From Cylindrodendrum hubeiense (taxonomy: Eukaryota; Ascomycota; Sordariomycetes; Hypocreales; Nectriaceae), in NCBI GenBank assembly GCA_014621425.1, contig JAANBB010000045.1, positions 62,001 through 126,000 of the forward strand: a stretch of DNA of 64,000 nucleotides. The letters run 5' to 3'. A program made the translations under genes and the position numbers. The first letter of the stretch is position 1; every line of letters starts with the position of its first letter. Positions 1-11,108 of this stretch are shown piece after piece. The notes under the pieces are model-generated. The model saw only the letters and a program-made list of their open reading frames with translations. It did not search any database and was not told the origin of the DNA.

Positions 1-624
1 GCATATCTATCTTCTTTTAATTCACAGGCAAGGCAAGGGGTGCATGCTGCTATCGTGTATACATGCGGCAATGCTGCCAATCACAGCAACGCATCCCTCT
101 CACTGATACATCCAGCGTTACTTGCGGTATGGATCTGCAAACTCCGGTACTAGCCAAGCCGCCGGATGGTCGATGGTGCCAGGCGAACTCATCCACTAAC
201 AGTGCCCATCTTGTGGCTGTGCCCCCTTGACGACAATAACGTTTTCCTGATCCCAGCGTCATCAGACGGAGCGGGTACTGCTACGTAGTATGTATCGTGC
301 GGATTCGTGCGGGTTCATGCCGGGTATCTTGCCAGGTAGGTACGGAGTATCGCGCACACATATGCATACCACCAATAGCAACTTGGCGCGTCTCTTATTG
401 ATACTATCGTTGGATTCTCCGAGATGCTCGTCTCAGACCTAGTCTCAGACCTGGTATCGGATGGAGTTCCTTGCGGGAGAGATCTGCAACACTGAGGTAT
501 CATCATTGATTACCCTGGTGCCGTGTAGGAGTATATAAGGGGGGAAGCACCGTGGAAAGGTGCGCAGAAAGAGAGTCTGTACAGCAACACCAAATCCTCA
601 ATCATTCTCCTTAATTCCGTCACC
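1..624. other. Left-edge intergenic region, GNAT promoter
   Basis: No convincing gene is seen. The short ORFs on the minus strand have no recognisable domain. The stretch ends in the promoter of the acetyltransferase gene at 625. An 11-base direct repeat (GTCTCAGACCT) lies at 430-440 and 442-452. Confidence 0.6.
532..538 (+). promoter_or_regulatory. TATA box of the GNAT gene
   Basis: TATATAA lies about 90 bases before the ATG at 625, with a C/A-rich leader between. The spacing suits a fungal core promoter. This is inferred from position and sequence only. Confidence 0.5.
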
Positions 625-1200
625 ATGAGCCAGTCAACTTTAAGCACAGCACGCCTCGAGCTGCTGCCGCTATCTGCTGAGCACAAAGAGTTCCTCTACC
701 TACTAGACTCAAACCCCGAAGTCATGAAGTACATCGGATACGGCAAGCCACTGACGGCCGACGAGTCCGGAATCGTCCTCAACCACCTACTCGAGACCGC
801 CACGTCCGGGTCTGGACTTGGGACGTGGGCCGGCTTCGCAGACGGCGAGTTTGTCGGCTGGTGGGTGCTCGCCCCCAGCCAAACCGACGACACACCACCC
901 AAGCTGAACAATGACCGAGCCGTGTTTGGCTTCCGGGTCGCCCCCAACTTCTGGGGACAGGGTTTCGCCAAGGAGGCGTCGCGCGAGCTGCTCAAGCATG
1001 GGTTCCAGGAGTTGGGCGTCAGGGAGGTGCTTGGAGATACCATGGCCATCAATGCGGGTTCCCGGGCGACTATGGCGACGTGTGGGTTGCGGCATATCCG
1101 CACTTTCCACAACCAGTATGACAACCCGCCTCCGGGTATTGAGGAGGGCGAGGTGGAATACCGCATCACTAAAGACGAGTGGTTGGCCCTGCGGAAGTAG
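625..1200 (+). CDS. GNAT-family N-acetyltransferase
   Basis: This intronless ORF encodes 191 residues. It resembles the RimJ/RimL-type GNAT acetyltransferases (Acetyltransf_3), which move an acetyl group from acetyl-CoA to an amine on a protein or small molecule. The N-terminus (TARLELLPLSAEH) matches the first strand of that subfamily. The central part (FGFRVAPNFWGQGFAKEA, about residues 97-114) is the acetyl-CoA pyrophosphate-binding loop, in which the usual Q/RxxGxG/A appears as WGQGFA. A later NAGSRATMATCGL segment is also typical of RimJ-like proteins. The length is normal for a single domain, and the substrate cannot be told from sequence. The ATG has A at -3 and lies downstream of a TATA box. 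The gene stands alone. Confidence 0.85.
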   Translation: MSQSTLSTARLELLPLSAEHKEFLYLLDSNPEVMKYIGYGKPLTADESGIVLNHLLETATSGSGLGTWAGFADGEFVGWWVLAPSQTDDTPPKLNNDRAVFGFRVAPNFWGQGFAKEASRELLKHGFQELGVREVLGDTMAINAGSRATMATCGLRHIRTFHNQYDNPPPGIEEGEVEYRITKDEWLALRK

Positions 1201-2506
1201 TGAGCGGAGATGGTGTACGGATGGAGTGGACAAGTGTATTATAGTTAAGCCTGGCCTTTGTAGAATGCATTCCGTGTCTGAGAATGCTCAAGGATATTTG
1301 AAAAACATTCATAAAATCAAGCACCTGGGTGTATTTTTTCTGTCCAGTGATGTGTTTGACATTGCACTTTGTAAAATCGTCAAGTGAAGAGCCGAGATCG
1401 TCTACTGCGTAGTAAGATGAGCGGCGAAAAGGCCAAGGTTGGGAAGCATCGGGCTACTCCGCCGAAATACTCTTTGGGATTGCGGTTCCCGCGGTACGCG
1501 GCACGCAGCACGAGTATCAAGTGGGTCGCCGATGAAATGGCACATCAAAATGCCAAGCTGGCTACCTTGGGACGCCAAAGTGATCAACAGGATGATCCTT
1601 CTGACGAGGAATTCCCGTTGCGGCAAGGAGCTGTAAGAAAGCTGTATGCCCCTTTCAGCCGGGCCTTGGACGGACCTTGTGGTGTGTAGTCGCCATCTTG
1701 GCTCAAGCGTGTGTCCGTCGCAGAGTCAAAGAGGGGCTTTGGTGTGGCATTTCTTTTTCGGCGACCCGCTTGACTCGACTCTGTACAGATTGCCTGCACA
1801 CGCGACGCTGGCTTCGGACCCGAGTCATGTCCGGGGTTGTGTATATGTAAATCTCTTCTCAATAGGAGCTAGGCTGTCTTGGCCCGAGAATACCACCCTG
1901 TGACTACTCTTGGGGTGAGGTTATCAAAGCGGCGACGATGATCCTTGAGGCGTTCAGGGGTCCTGCAGCCATCCTCCAACCATCCCTGGCATCCTGCGAA
2001 CCAACGTCGTACGCCATGTAACGTGCGACTCTCCTTACGTACATGTCTGTGAATGGTCCGATCTAATCAATCGTTGAATCAGATTAGATCAAATTTTTCG
2101 CATCACGCCCGCTAGCCCACGCCGCCGAGCGTGTGACTCCTCGGTTGCGCCACGGATATTGCCTCTCCCGGCCAGGGCAGTTCCTCCGCGATGGGCCTCC
2201 GGGATGGCCACAAACACCACCAACTGATGCCCCGGCCGAACTCGGACTTACCCCACGCCTTTCCCACTTGTAACCTGATGCTGGGAGACGTAGCCCCGGT
2301 GATCCTGCAGCGTGCCCGCATTGGGAAACCTGGCCACCGTCCTGCGCCATTTCCAACCCAACAGACGATGCGCCGGAGCTGCAAGCGCCAGGTCCAGGGG
2401 GGCTGCACGCCGCGGTTAAAGATTGAACCCTTCGCTGTTCGGTTTGCACGCATTCCGTTCTCAGTTGCACGCACATTCTAGGCTCTACCCTGCCAGCTCA
2501 ACGACA
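1201..2506. other. Intergenic region upstream of siderophore transporter
   Basis: About 1.3 kb without a supportable gene. The ORFs here are short, overlap one another on both strands and show no domain. The 3' half probably holds the transporter's promoter, including the inverted repeat at 2060-2090. Confidence 0.55.
2060..2090. repeat. Inverted repeat in transporter promoter
   Basis: GATCTAATC (2060-2068) and GATTAGATC (2082-2090) are perfect 9-base arms around a 13-base spacer. They lie about 420 bases before the transporter ATG. The segment ATCAGATTA inside it differs by one base from the fungal iron-GATA consensus ATCWGATAA. A regulatory role is inference. Confidence 0.5.
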
Positions 2507-4468
2507 ATGTCCTTCCTGAACAAGCTCGCCGGTCGCAAGACGGCCGACGACGCGCAGCACGATGCCATCGACGCCGAGACCCAGGTCGTCACCAACGACA
2601 AGGAGACTGGCCCCATCGACAAGGTTTCGTCCGAGGACCTAGATGCTTCCATGCCCGACAAAGATGCCCAGCGCGGTGTCCAGAAGATTGAGGCCGTGAC
2701 GCTCGTCTGGACTAAGAAATCGCTGGCCGGACTGTTGATCCTGTATGTTGTTGTTCTCACCGCGCGCTGACGCCCGCATGCCACTAACACGACTTTCTCA
2801 CAGCATTTGGCTTCTGTTCCTCGTCAATGGCTTCCGTCTCTCGATTCTCGCCACTCTGGCGCCCTTCGTCACCAGCGAATGGACGTCGCATTCGCTCACC
2901 ACCGTCATCGCCATTGTCGCAGACAGCATGACGGCCGCGGTTTACATCCCCATGGCCAAGATGTTGGACGTGTACGGCCGCGCCGAGGGCTTCATCATGA
3001 TGGTCGGCTTTTCCACCCTGGGCCTGATTCTCATGGCTGTGTCTCACAATCTCGCCACCTTCTGCGCTGCGCAGGTAAGCCAGGCCAATGACTGTATTTG
3101 GCATCCGCAACTGCTAATTTGCCGTGACAGGTTTTCTACCAGGTCGGTTTCGGAGGTGTCATCTACACCATCTGCGTTCTTGCAGCCGATGCCACCAACC
3201 TGAGGAACCGAGGCTTGGCGTTTGCTTTCACCTCGTCTCCCTACATGATTACCGCATTCGCCGGATCCAAGGCTGCCGAGGGTTTCTACCTCAACATCAA
3301 CTGGAGATGGGGTTTCGGTGCCTTCGCCATCATTCTCCCCATCATCACTTCCCCGCTGTACTTGCTGCTCAAGTTCAACATGCGCAAGGCTGAGAAGGCT
3401 GGTCTCTTTACCAATGAGAGCACTGGACGGACCTGGCCGGAGGCTATCAAGTACTTCTTCGTCGAGTTCGATCGTAAGTCAACAATGCAGCATTCATCAA
3501 AAAGTGCAGAGTGCTAATTCACCTTTTAATTCATAGTCCTCGGAGTCGTCATGTTTGGCTGTGGCTTGACTGTCTTCCTCCTGCCGTTTACCCTTGCCAC
3601 GTCCGCCCCCAATGGCTGGAAGACTGACTACATCATTGCCATGATTGTCGTTGGCATTGTTGTTCTTGTCGGGTTTGTCTTGTACGAGACTTTCCTGTCG
3701 CCAGTCCCATTCCTGAACAAAAAGTTCATCACCGACCGCACTGTTATTGCCGCATGCCTCATCGACATGACATACCAGGCGTCTTACTACTGCTGGGTCA
3801 GCTATTTCACGTCCTTCCTCATGGTCGTCAACAACTTGACCATCGCCGAGGCCGGATACGTCAACAGCACCTTCTCCGTCGTCTCTGGTGTCCTTCTGTT
3901 CATCGTTGGATACATGATCCGCCGAACCGGTCGCTTCAAGTGGCTTTTCTGGGTCGCTGTTCCTCTGTACATTTTCTCTCAGGGCTTGATGATTTACTTC
4001 CGTAAGCCCAATGGAAAGATCGGCTACATCATCATGTGTGAGATCTTCATTTCCATGGCCGGAAGTGTCTTCATTCTCTGCATGCAGCTGGCAGTTCTCG
4101 CTGCTGTCGACCATCAGCACATTGCCGCTGCGCTGGCTACGCTCTTCGTGGCTGGCAGCATCGGTGGTGCTGTCGGCAACACCATCTCTGGAAGTATCTG
4201 GACCAACACGTTCAAGGGAGCGCTTACACGCAATCTGCCAAACCTCAATGCGACAGAAATCTTGCTCGTCTATGGAGATCTCACTACTCAGCTGAGCTAT
4301 CCCGTTGGAAGCGAGGAACGCCTCGGCATCCAGAAGGCCTATGGCTATGCCCAGACTAGAATGCTTGCTGCTGGAACTGGCCTCATGGTCTTGTCCTTCA
4401 TCTGGGTTTTCATGATGAAGAACCTGAACGTCGCCAAGATGTCGCAGACCAAGGGTACTGTGTTCTAA
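2507..4468 (+). CDS. Siderophore-iron transporter (MFS, SIT family)
   Basis: Exons 2507-2742, 2804-3074, 3131-3473 and 3537-4468 join in phase to give 593 residues. The protein resembles the fungal siderophore-iron:H+ symporters (MirA/MirB/Sit1 group), which import ferric siderophores across the plasma membrane. It starts with about 70 hydrophilic, acidic residues, followed by some 14 hydrophobic segments. Family features seen include MAKMLDVYGRAEGF in the loop after an early helix, the WRWGFGAF segment in the middle, and a long loop before the last helix with the NGWKTDYI region. The length suits the family (about 580-620). Introns are 61, 56 and 63 bases with consensus ends, and the first has CTAAC near its acceptor. 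The start is the first ATG of the acidic leader. No siderophore synthetase lies nearby, so the ligand could be its own or a foreign siderophore. Confidence 0.9.
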
Positions 4469-5238
4469 GCACGGCAAGCCGCATATTTTCGACAGCACGC
4501 CTGGAAAGACAATGCACACGGTAATTGTCACACAAAGTGATGGATCTAATTGGTGTGGAGCTTGGATTCCGGCTCAGAAAGGAATTGGACTCTGTTACTT
4601 AATGACACTAGGTTTTAGTCACACGTTGTGGTGGTGTCATTGCTATCTCTCGTATCCTAGACATCACCCAACTTAATTCTTTTCACTTACCTCTTCATTA
4701 ATCTAACTATTATTTTGAATAATCAAGTTGTTACCATCTACTGTGACCTTGCATCGTGGGAACTGGAGGATATCAATAAACTCGATGGTGTGTAGCCCCC
4801 GAGCCCGTGTGTGCTGGGCAGGTGGCGCAGAAACTCGGGTAGCTCGTCGAGGACGATCTCGCTGTACATCCTGCCGTGCGTGCAAGTAGTATTCTCCAAT
4901 AACGCGGCGCTGTTTTCTGTGACATGATGCAGAGTAATGGGCTTCTAGGAGCCGAATAGAAGGCAGACCTCATCACCAATGGGATGAAAGCTGGGGCCAT
5001 GCCACATGAATCTAGGGTGGATCGCATGAGATAGACGCTGAGGCTTCTATGCCTACAATATCTCATTGTAATTTAAGCTCGTATCACAAGAAATAGCGCT
5101 GAAGCATTGATTTTTGTTTAATCTTATTCTATCTATAGTATGAGTCTACCTATCGCTGCAATATGTAAGGAAATTTCTCAATCAAGTAATACACGCTTAG
5201 TTTCGAGCTTTCATCATCCCATTGAGCCAGGGAAGAGC
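4469..5238. other. Intergenic region
   Basis: 770 bases between the 3' ends of two convergent genes. No coding signal is seen; the ORFs are short and lack domains. Confidence 0.6.
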
Positions 5239-6459
5239 CTACGAGAAAGCCATCGCTTGCAAGGCTGCTCCCAAACACGTCAGTATTGTTCTAGCCGCCG
5301 ACTTGCCAACCCTTTCCCCCGTCTTGCTGCTCCCCGATGCTCGGCTCAGCCTCTCTTCCTTGGGTCTCCTCACCCCCGAACAGCCGGCATATCTCCCCTC
5401 AGACTGAAAGTCATATACTATTCTGGGTCCAGTGTGACCTGGAGCTTCCCATTCCAGTTGTAGTTGTTGCCTATTTTGTGCATCCTGCGCCTGCCTTTCA
5501 TGCCGAGCCATTTTTTCGGGGTCACGATCCTGGAACATGTCCCCAGGGAACAGCTGGTATTTCCTGGCGCCCGATGTATTATGGACGAAACCGTTCCTGT
5601 CCCATCGCCAGCTATCCAGACTTGGGTACGAGTAGTCGATGTGTCTATCACCGTTGGTAGACATCATGGCTAGGAACCACAGAGCCAGCTTGATGGTAAG
5701 CTGACCTGGTCCACTGGCGCCCCAGGGGATGATCACGTATTCTGGCCTCATGTATTCCCATTGTAGCGGGTCGTTGTCTTCGTAGTCTGGGGGATTGTCT
5801 CCCCTGGGTGAAAGCTCGATCGGGTAGCTGCTGGGGGCAGCGGTCGAATGGCGAATGGACTCGTTCGATATCTCTGGGCCGGTCGGTTTTCGAGTGATCC
5901 TCAGGGCGACCAAACATCCGTCAGTGATGATAAATCCGTACCGAGATCCATGGTAAGCCATGTAAGTCATGATCGTGACGATAGCACTCTGCCACTCTCG
6001 CTTGCTGCCTTCTTTTATATTGGATCGTAATGTATTGTTGAGCTTGGTGTATCCGGGGAGTATGTTTTTGAAGCAGCTGTGTGCGTCCAAGTGGGAACGC
6101 GAAACCGTAGACCAGTCAGGCTTGCAATTTGCAGATTCACCCGAATTCTTTCGGACAAGGTGTGCAGTACCAGTCTGGCTGCCTAGACAGCAGTTCACGA
6201 TAGGGATCTCAAATCGGTCTAGGACGTCTTCGAGGGTATCGTTGTCTTTCAGCAGTGGAACCTGCTCTGCTGAGCCGTGGCAGTCCTTGCTCAGGTCCCA
6301 ATTGAAGATGCCACTGAGTGTCGAGTACTCAAAGCCGGTCCACGGCTTCCAGTCCTCAGGCCCGAGAGCATTTTCGATGGATATTTTCGTCCCCGGGCTG
6401 ACTTGGGAGGAATCGATGTCGACATTTGGCTTCGTGAGGATGTCGAGGATTTTCGTCAT
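5239..6459 (-). CDS. Hypothetical fungal protein, 406 residues
   Basis: One open exon. The frame runs open to 6498, but the first true ATG is at 6459, giving MTKILDILTKPN. I do not recognise a named domain. The middle (about residues 155-190, including YGFIITDGCLVALRI, then EYVIIPWG and TIKLALWFLAMM around 245-265) resembles a recurrent family of uncharacterised fungal proteins that have a nuclease- or kinase-like core (RYGFIITD plus a later buried helix). That comparison is from memory and is weak. The C-terminal 80 residues are hydrophilic, Q/E/R-rich and low in complexity, and may be disordered. The gene is convergent with the siderophore transporter. No signal peptide or membrane segment is seen. 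An unseen upstream exon cannot be excluded. Confidence 0.6.
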   Translation of the reverse strand: MTKILDILTKPNVDIDSSQVSPGTKISIENALGPEDWKPWTGFEYSTLSGIFNWDLSKDCHGSAEQVPLLKDNDTLEDVLDRFEIPIVNCCLGSQTGTAHLVRKNSGESANCKPDWSTVSRSHLDAHSCFKNILPGYTKLNNTLRSNIKEGSKREWQSAIVTIMTYMAYHGSRYGFIITDGCLVALRITRKPTGPEISNESIRHSTAAPSSYPIELSPRGDNPPDYEDNDPLQWEYMRPEYVIIPWGASGPGQLTIKLALWFLAMMSTNGDRHIDYSYPSLDSWRWDRNGFVHNTSGARKYQLFPGDMFQDRDPEKMARHERQAQDAQNRQQLQLEWEAPGHTGPRIVYDFQSEGRYAGCSGVRRPKEERLSRASGSSKTGERVGKSAARTILTCLGAALQAMAFS

Positions 6460-7968
6460 CTTGGCCACGTAGAGATGGAGAGTGGAGACGTTGTGCAAGT
6501 AGATATTGGCAGTGGAAAGAAAAGCCGAAGATGACTGCAGGCTTATTGAGGATTTCGTGTCGATGCCTTCCCAACGACGAGGTTCTCCTGGCGTAGAGTG
6601 AGCCAGCTTATATCTCTGCTTCTTCTTGTGCGCAGCATCTTTGCTGCTGGCCGCAGAAAGGATGGGTGTGGATCAGAGTTAGAAGAACAAGGCATATTTC
6701 CAGCGCGCATTCGAAGTTCGGCTACAGCGGGATAACCAACAATGGTTGTTGGTAGCAGGGAGTGGGACAGCTGAATGACCACCAGACACACCCACGTACT
6801 GCCACTAAGCCATTTGTGAGATAGCCGCATCCAATACCCAGGGTTCTGGGCTCAAGATCATATCCTGGCTATCTATTGATTGAATCATTTAAGCCAGGAA
6901 AGCTTGTTATTTGACTTGGTGCCTCTCTTATTATGAGTATCACAGTTGATCCCCTTCGTCTCATGTCATCGCAGAAGTTTGCAATTGATTTGGATAGAGG
7001 CGCTTCTGGGGGGCTGTAGAATCGGAAATAGCGGGGTGTAAGACGCGCCTGTAATTAGCTGTGTGTCCTACTCGCTGGTGTCATGGGAGAGCCAACAGCA
7101 TGTTGGGATGAATAGCATAGCCCCTAACGGCCGACTTTTTAGAGGGTACAGGTGGCGCGGACCAACAGGATGGACATGGCAAGGCTGCCTGGCATCAATT
7201 CGAGGCGTTGTTGGGGATGAACTGGCAGCATCAGCCTCGTTCTAATCATAGGGCCAACATCCTACACTCGTAGCGATCGTGACGTATTTGTGAAGATTGA
7301 CGTGAATGACACGACACCCAACCACGCTCCAGCGCCAATCCAAGCTACCACGCCCGTTGCTTGACGGGAGAAGCACTGCCAACTGCTTTGTGGCTGTCAA
7401 GCACAAGAATTCAAGGACCTCCCCCACATCCGTACATGGATCTCGGGGCAACATCGACGGTGGGATTGATAGCCATGCCTGGAAGGCTGGGTTTAGGGAT
7501 AAGGTCCCGTCTCCCTTGAAGATGGTGTGTTCCCACCTGACTTCTATTTTTATTGTGCTGCCTAGGGAGAGTCCATAATTCAGCCCCTTTTTATGATTGA
7601 GGCAATTTTAGGAGAAGCTGCTGCCCAGTCTCCGTCTATCCGCGTCCACGGAAATCCCCAACCCCAGGATGATGCAGTAGACAATCCTTCCGCCTTCTGC
7701 GTTGAGAAGTTTACAGTGCCAAGCTAGAACTCCTTTTCTCACATTGCGACATCTCGCGACGAGGCATAATCTTGAGTTTAAGCGTGTAAGCGCGCAGAAA
7801 TTAAGCTGACGAAGGGCATCCCTTGTTCGCTTGGGCTGTGTGCAGCGACCCATGTCCTAAATATTAAGACAGCCAATCCTTGCGCATTGTTGGTCCCGAC
7901 GATGTGGTTAGCCGCCCGCAAGACGACAAGCCACCACCACCGCCATAACACCCAACGCCACCACCCCC
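6460..7968. other. Intergenic region
   Basis: About 1.5 kb between two divergently placed hypothetical genes. The ORFs on both strands are under 100 residues, with no family features and no typical fungal codon pattern. No repeat structure was noticed. Confidence 0.5.
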
Positions 7969-8064
7969 ATGGGCTCATCTCGCCCGTTTCCAGCGGCTAT
8001 TGGCGAGTAGAAGCGGAGCAACGAGCAGCCATATCTACTGGTCGGCGCCCTTTGATGATGAGCA

Positions 8065-9399
8065 TTGGACGAACGCATACCATTGAACTTGGAGCAAGTC
8101 CTTCTCGCAAAGGATTATTTCTACCGCTCATTCCAAATCGTGTTTACCTACTTGAAACTACCCCTTCAATTTCCCATCGAACCACCCACACCCGATATCC
8201 GCCGTCGCGTCATGGCAGCTACTGTCGAGGATATGCTGGCCGACATGGGGCTCATTGCCGCCAACATCGGAGCCATCCCGTCGAGGCTTGAGAGCGAAAA
8301 GATCCGTCCGTCCCCTCACGAGATTGCTCAACTCCACAGACTGGCAGACAGGATACTCCGACAGGCTCAATGTCTCTCCTTAACACTGCCCTCTCCTATC
8401 TTCTGGACGCCAGAGATGTCTCAAAAGTCCGACGAACACATGCTGCGAGCCCGATCTGCCATTGAAGCTGCTGCACAGGGCGAGTTCAAGGGTGCAATTC
8501 TCAAGAGAAACCTGATTGCCATCTTCCACGGTCATTTGCCATCGGCCATCGATTCGCCATCGGTCAAGTCAAGAAAGGAAAGAAAATCGGATAAGAGTCG
8601 GGAACTTCGAGGCTTAGGCGCGGGGTCGATTCTAGCATGGGCAGTGTCATTGCCGCCCAGTTCATGGGAGGAGATAGACCAAATAATCTTTGATGATGTC
8701 GTTACGCGAATGGACAAGGCGGCTACTGATAACAAATCTGTCGTGGAGATTGCGTTACATGTGCGGAAGACGATCCGAGACTTGGGAACAGAGGAGCCTC
8801 TCTGCAAGTATGCATCGTATAGAAATTTCGTTCAAGGTAGGTCGGCTTGTCAATCCATTTGGTCATGATGATGATTGCTAATTGTTACAGAGATCGAAGA
8901 GCTTGCACTCAATCTACCCCAGCAATACCGATCCAAGCGGCGTCGACTCTGCCAGGATGACAGAGCTGAATATCCATCGCCATCACCAGACCCGCACAGC
9001 GCAGAATATGGTTTTGAGTCCGCAGATCAGATGATTAGGATGGCACCAGGGCCTTCTAAAGAGACATCATCTCCGTATGAAGATTACGACAGTAAGTGTA
9101 CCAAATTTCTCCACCCTGTTGATGACTTCATCCACTAACAATGAGTGTTTCAAGCTTCTCTATCACAAGTGCGCTACAATGTACCGGATGACAGGTTGCA
9201 AGACCTCCTGGAGCTGTATTCAGCTGGACATGAAGAGGGTTTCCAGCCTATTGCTCTGGGAGTCCCCGTCGACAATGACCCTGCGTTCGTCTTCTTCAGT
9301 GTTTCGCGGGTAGCTGCGATTCGATACGCCTTCAATGCTGGGTTGAATGAATGGCGTGACGATTGGCTCATGTGTCCGAACATTAAGCAAGAAACTTGA
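8065..9399 (+). CDS. Hypothetical helical protein, 5' end uncertain
   Basis: The coding frame is clear from about 8070. Exons ?-8836, 8891-9091 and 9155-9399 join in phase through introns of 54 and 63 bases with GTAGGT and GTAAGT donors. The product (at least 320 residues) looks mostly helical. It has a basic stretch (SRKERKSDKSRELR) near the middle and a KRRRL plus S/P-rich linker after the first intron. I recognise no domain. The 5' end is a problem: this frame closes at a TGA just before 8062 and its first internal ATG is only at 8212. A plausible protein stretch (SSHIYWSAPFDDEHWTNAYH) lies just upstream in another frame with no usable splice site between, and a good ATG (7969) sits further up. 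An indel, an assembly error or an unseen exon could explain this. Confidence 0.55.
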
Positions 9400-10006
9400 C
9401 CTCGACAAGGATGGCCTCAAAGCGGCAATTGGCAGGTACGAGTCCCATATATGGGCCGTTCCCTGTGTCTATTCTTAGAGGGCTTTGCTTCTGCTCCTGG
9501 CATCATCCTTGAGGGCAGCTTCTCTCTCCACCATTCGCATGCGCCCGGACTTGAGCTTCCCTTGCGTCAGCTGACAGCCGACGATCCGGTCAGTTGGAGT
9601 TGACCTCTTTTGCGGCCACCTCGAGCATTCCTTCGTGGTTCTCAACGCCTTTACGAAGCGATAGTGAATGCGGCTTGTCCGTACCATCGTATCGTATCCC
9701 CTTGCCGAGTCATGAAGTAACGAAATTAAAGTTGATGAGCACAAATGACGAGGGTATGGGCTGTAGAGTGTGAAACTGGAGTCGGAGCTAATTATCTGCG
9801 TCACATTGCAATATCATTGGTCCTGTGATGCCTACCCGAGAGAAATCATTATCAGTATCGGAGTAAGATCAGAGTCATTCTTTCACAAGTTCGATGTACT
9901 CATTATAAACCAGAAGAATGGAGCTTTTTAAGTAATCCAAAATGCAATACAAATGTGTCTTTTTATCTAGTCTTGCGCATTGACATGGTAGCAAAGCTCG
10001 TCCCAC
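9400..10006. other. Intergenic region
   Basis: About 600 bases between the 3' ends of convergent genes. No coding signal is seen. Confidence 0.6.
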
Positions 10007-10840
10007 TCAATTCTCCAGGCTTGATCGATAGGCGTCAAGATCAAGCACGGACCAAACTCTCGCTATCTTTCCTTCATCAAGCTCATAAAATACGTGCTCG
10101 GAAAATTTGACTTGTTTCCCAGTGGGTTGAATGCCCCGGAATTCTTGAACTGGGCGCCCCGTGAACTCCAGCCTAGCCGCTATCCGCTGTGACTCGTTGT
10201 CTACCACCAACTCGGCAATGGTGAATTGCAACCCTTGGATTTCCAAGAAACTTGACTCAATGAAACCTCGGTACTCGTCCATAGACAGACGCCTGTCATT
10301 GTGGACTATCTGTTGCTGACAGAAATGAGGGAAATATGTTGCCATCGAAAGAGTGTTGATTGCGTGGATATATTGTCGATACATTTTGTCGAGATCAACA
10401 CTCTTTTGGTCGATGCTTTGATATGTGGATGTGGTTAATCGGGGGGTCTTGCCATTTTCGAAAGTATCACGATCCAATAAACTGGTGTATGAATTCATCT
10501 TCCCGTTGCTGAATTCACTGAAGATATACTCCGACCACTCAAGTTGTTTGCCAGTTACATCAAAATCTTGGTATGGTTTGACCAAGGTGCCTTTATGAAT
10601 GACTCTTGCGGCAAATTTCGGTGAGATTTTGTCGGCAACGAGCAAATGTATCTCCGTCTCTATATCTGGCATAGCTTCGACTCTCTCTTGCACGCCTTGA
10701 AAAAACTCAATACTTGAGATACTCTTATCGTTGAAGATCAGCTCTGAGGCGAGATGGTCTGAGGCACGAGGCCAGTCTCGATGATTGATTGCCTCGAGCC
10801 AGCTGCGATAGATGCTACCCACGTTTGGTAAATGAGACAT
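10007..10840 (-). CDS. Tandem SnoaL-like (NTF2-fold) protein
   Basis: Single exon, 277 residues from the ATG at 10840. The frame stays open to 10963, but MSHLPNVGSIYRSWLEAIN is the natural start of the first domain. The protein is an internal duplication. Each half begins with a helix like YRSWLEAINHRDW or YRQYIHAINTLSM, continues with a region around FFQGVQERVEAMPD or YRGFIESSFLEIQG, and ends with a strand pair such as TGKQLEWSEYIFSEFSNGKM or TGKQVKFSEHVFYELDEGKI. This is the layout of SnoaL-like polyketide cyclases and related NTF2-fold proteins. The repeats share enough to call them tandem domains of about 135 residues. The family includes small-molecule cyclases, isomerases and hydratases, but many fungal members have no known role. 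No catalytic assignment is made. Confidence 0.75.
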   Translation of the reverse strand: MSHLPNVGSIYRSWLEAINHRDWPRASDHLASELIFNDKSISSIEFFQGVQERVEAMPDIETEIHLLVADKISPKFAARVIHKGTLVKPYQDFDVTGKQLEWSEYIFSEFSNGKMNSYTSLLDRDTFENGKTPRLTTSTYQSIDQKSVDLDKMYRQYIHAINTLSMATYFPHFCQQQIVHNDRRLSMDEYRGFIESSFLEIQGLQFTIAELVVDNESQRIAARLEFTGRPVQEFRGIQPTGKQVKFSEHVFYELDEGKIARVWSVLDLDAYRSSLEN

Positions 10841-11108
10841 TGTGAACTTCGGTATGTTTGTTGATGATGGAACTTGAAAATGTAGAAATCGCCGTGGAGC
10901 AGTTAGTTTAGGCTGTTGGATAAACTTCCCCTCTTCGCTTATCTTGCGCCCTGTTTCTGACAATTATGACGTTATCTGACAACCACGGGCGGACTTTTGT
11001 TTTTGCGACCAAAGAAATAACAGTCTACAAAATATTGTCAACATTTATTGTACACAACCATATAATCTTAACCAAGTACAGGTTTACTTTATCTCTCACA
11101 TTTAAGAG

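Noticed and set aside
3497..4531. 344-codon open frame on the minus strand
   Set aside because: It is the antisense shadow of the last exon of the siderophore transporter. Its D/E/H-rich translation has no domain, while the plus strand shows clear membrane helices.
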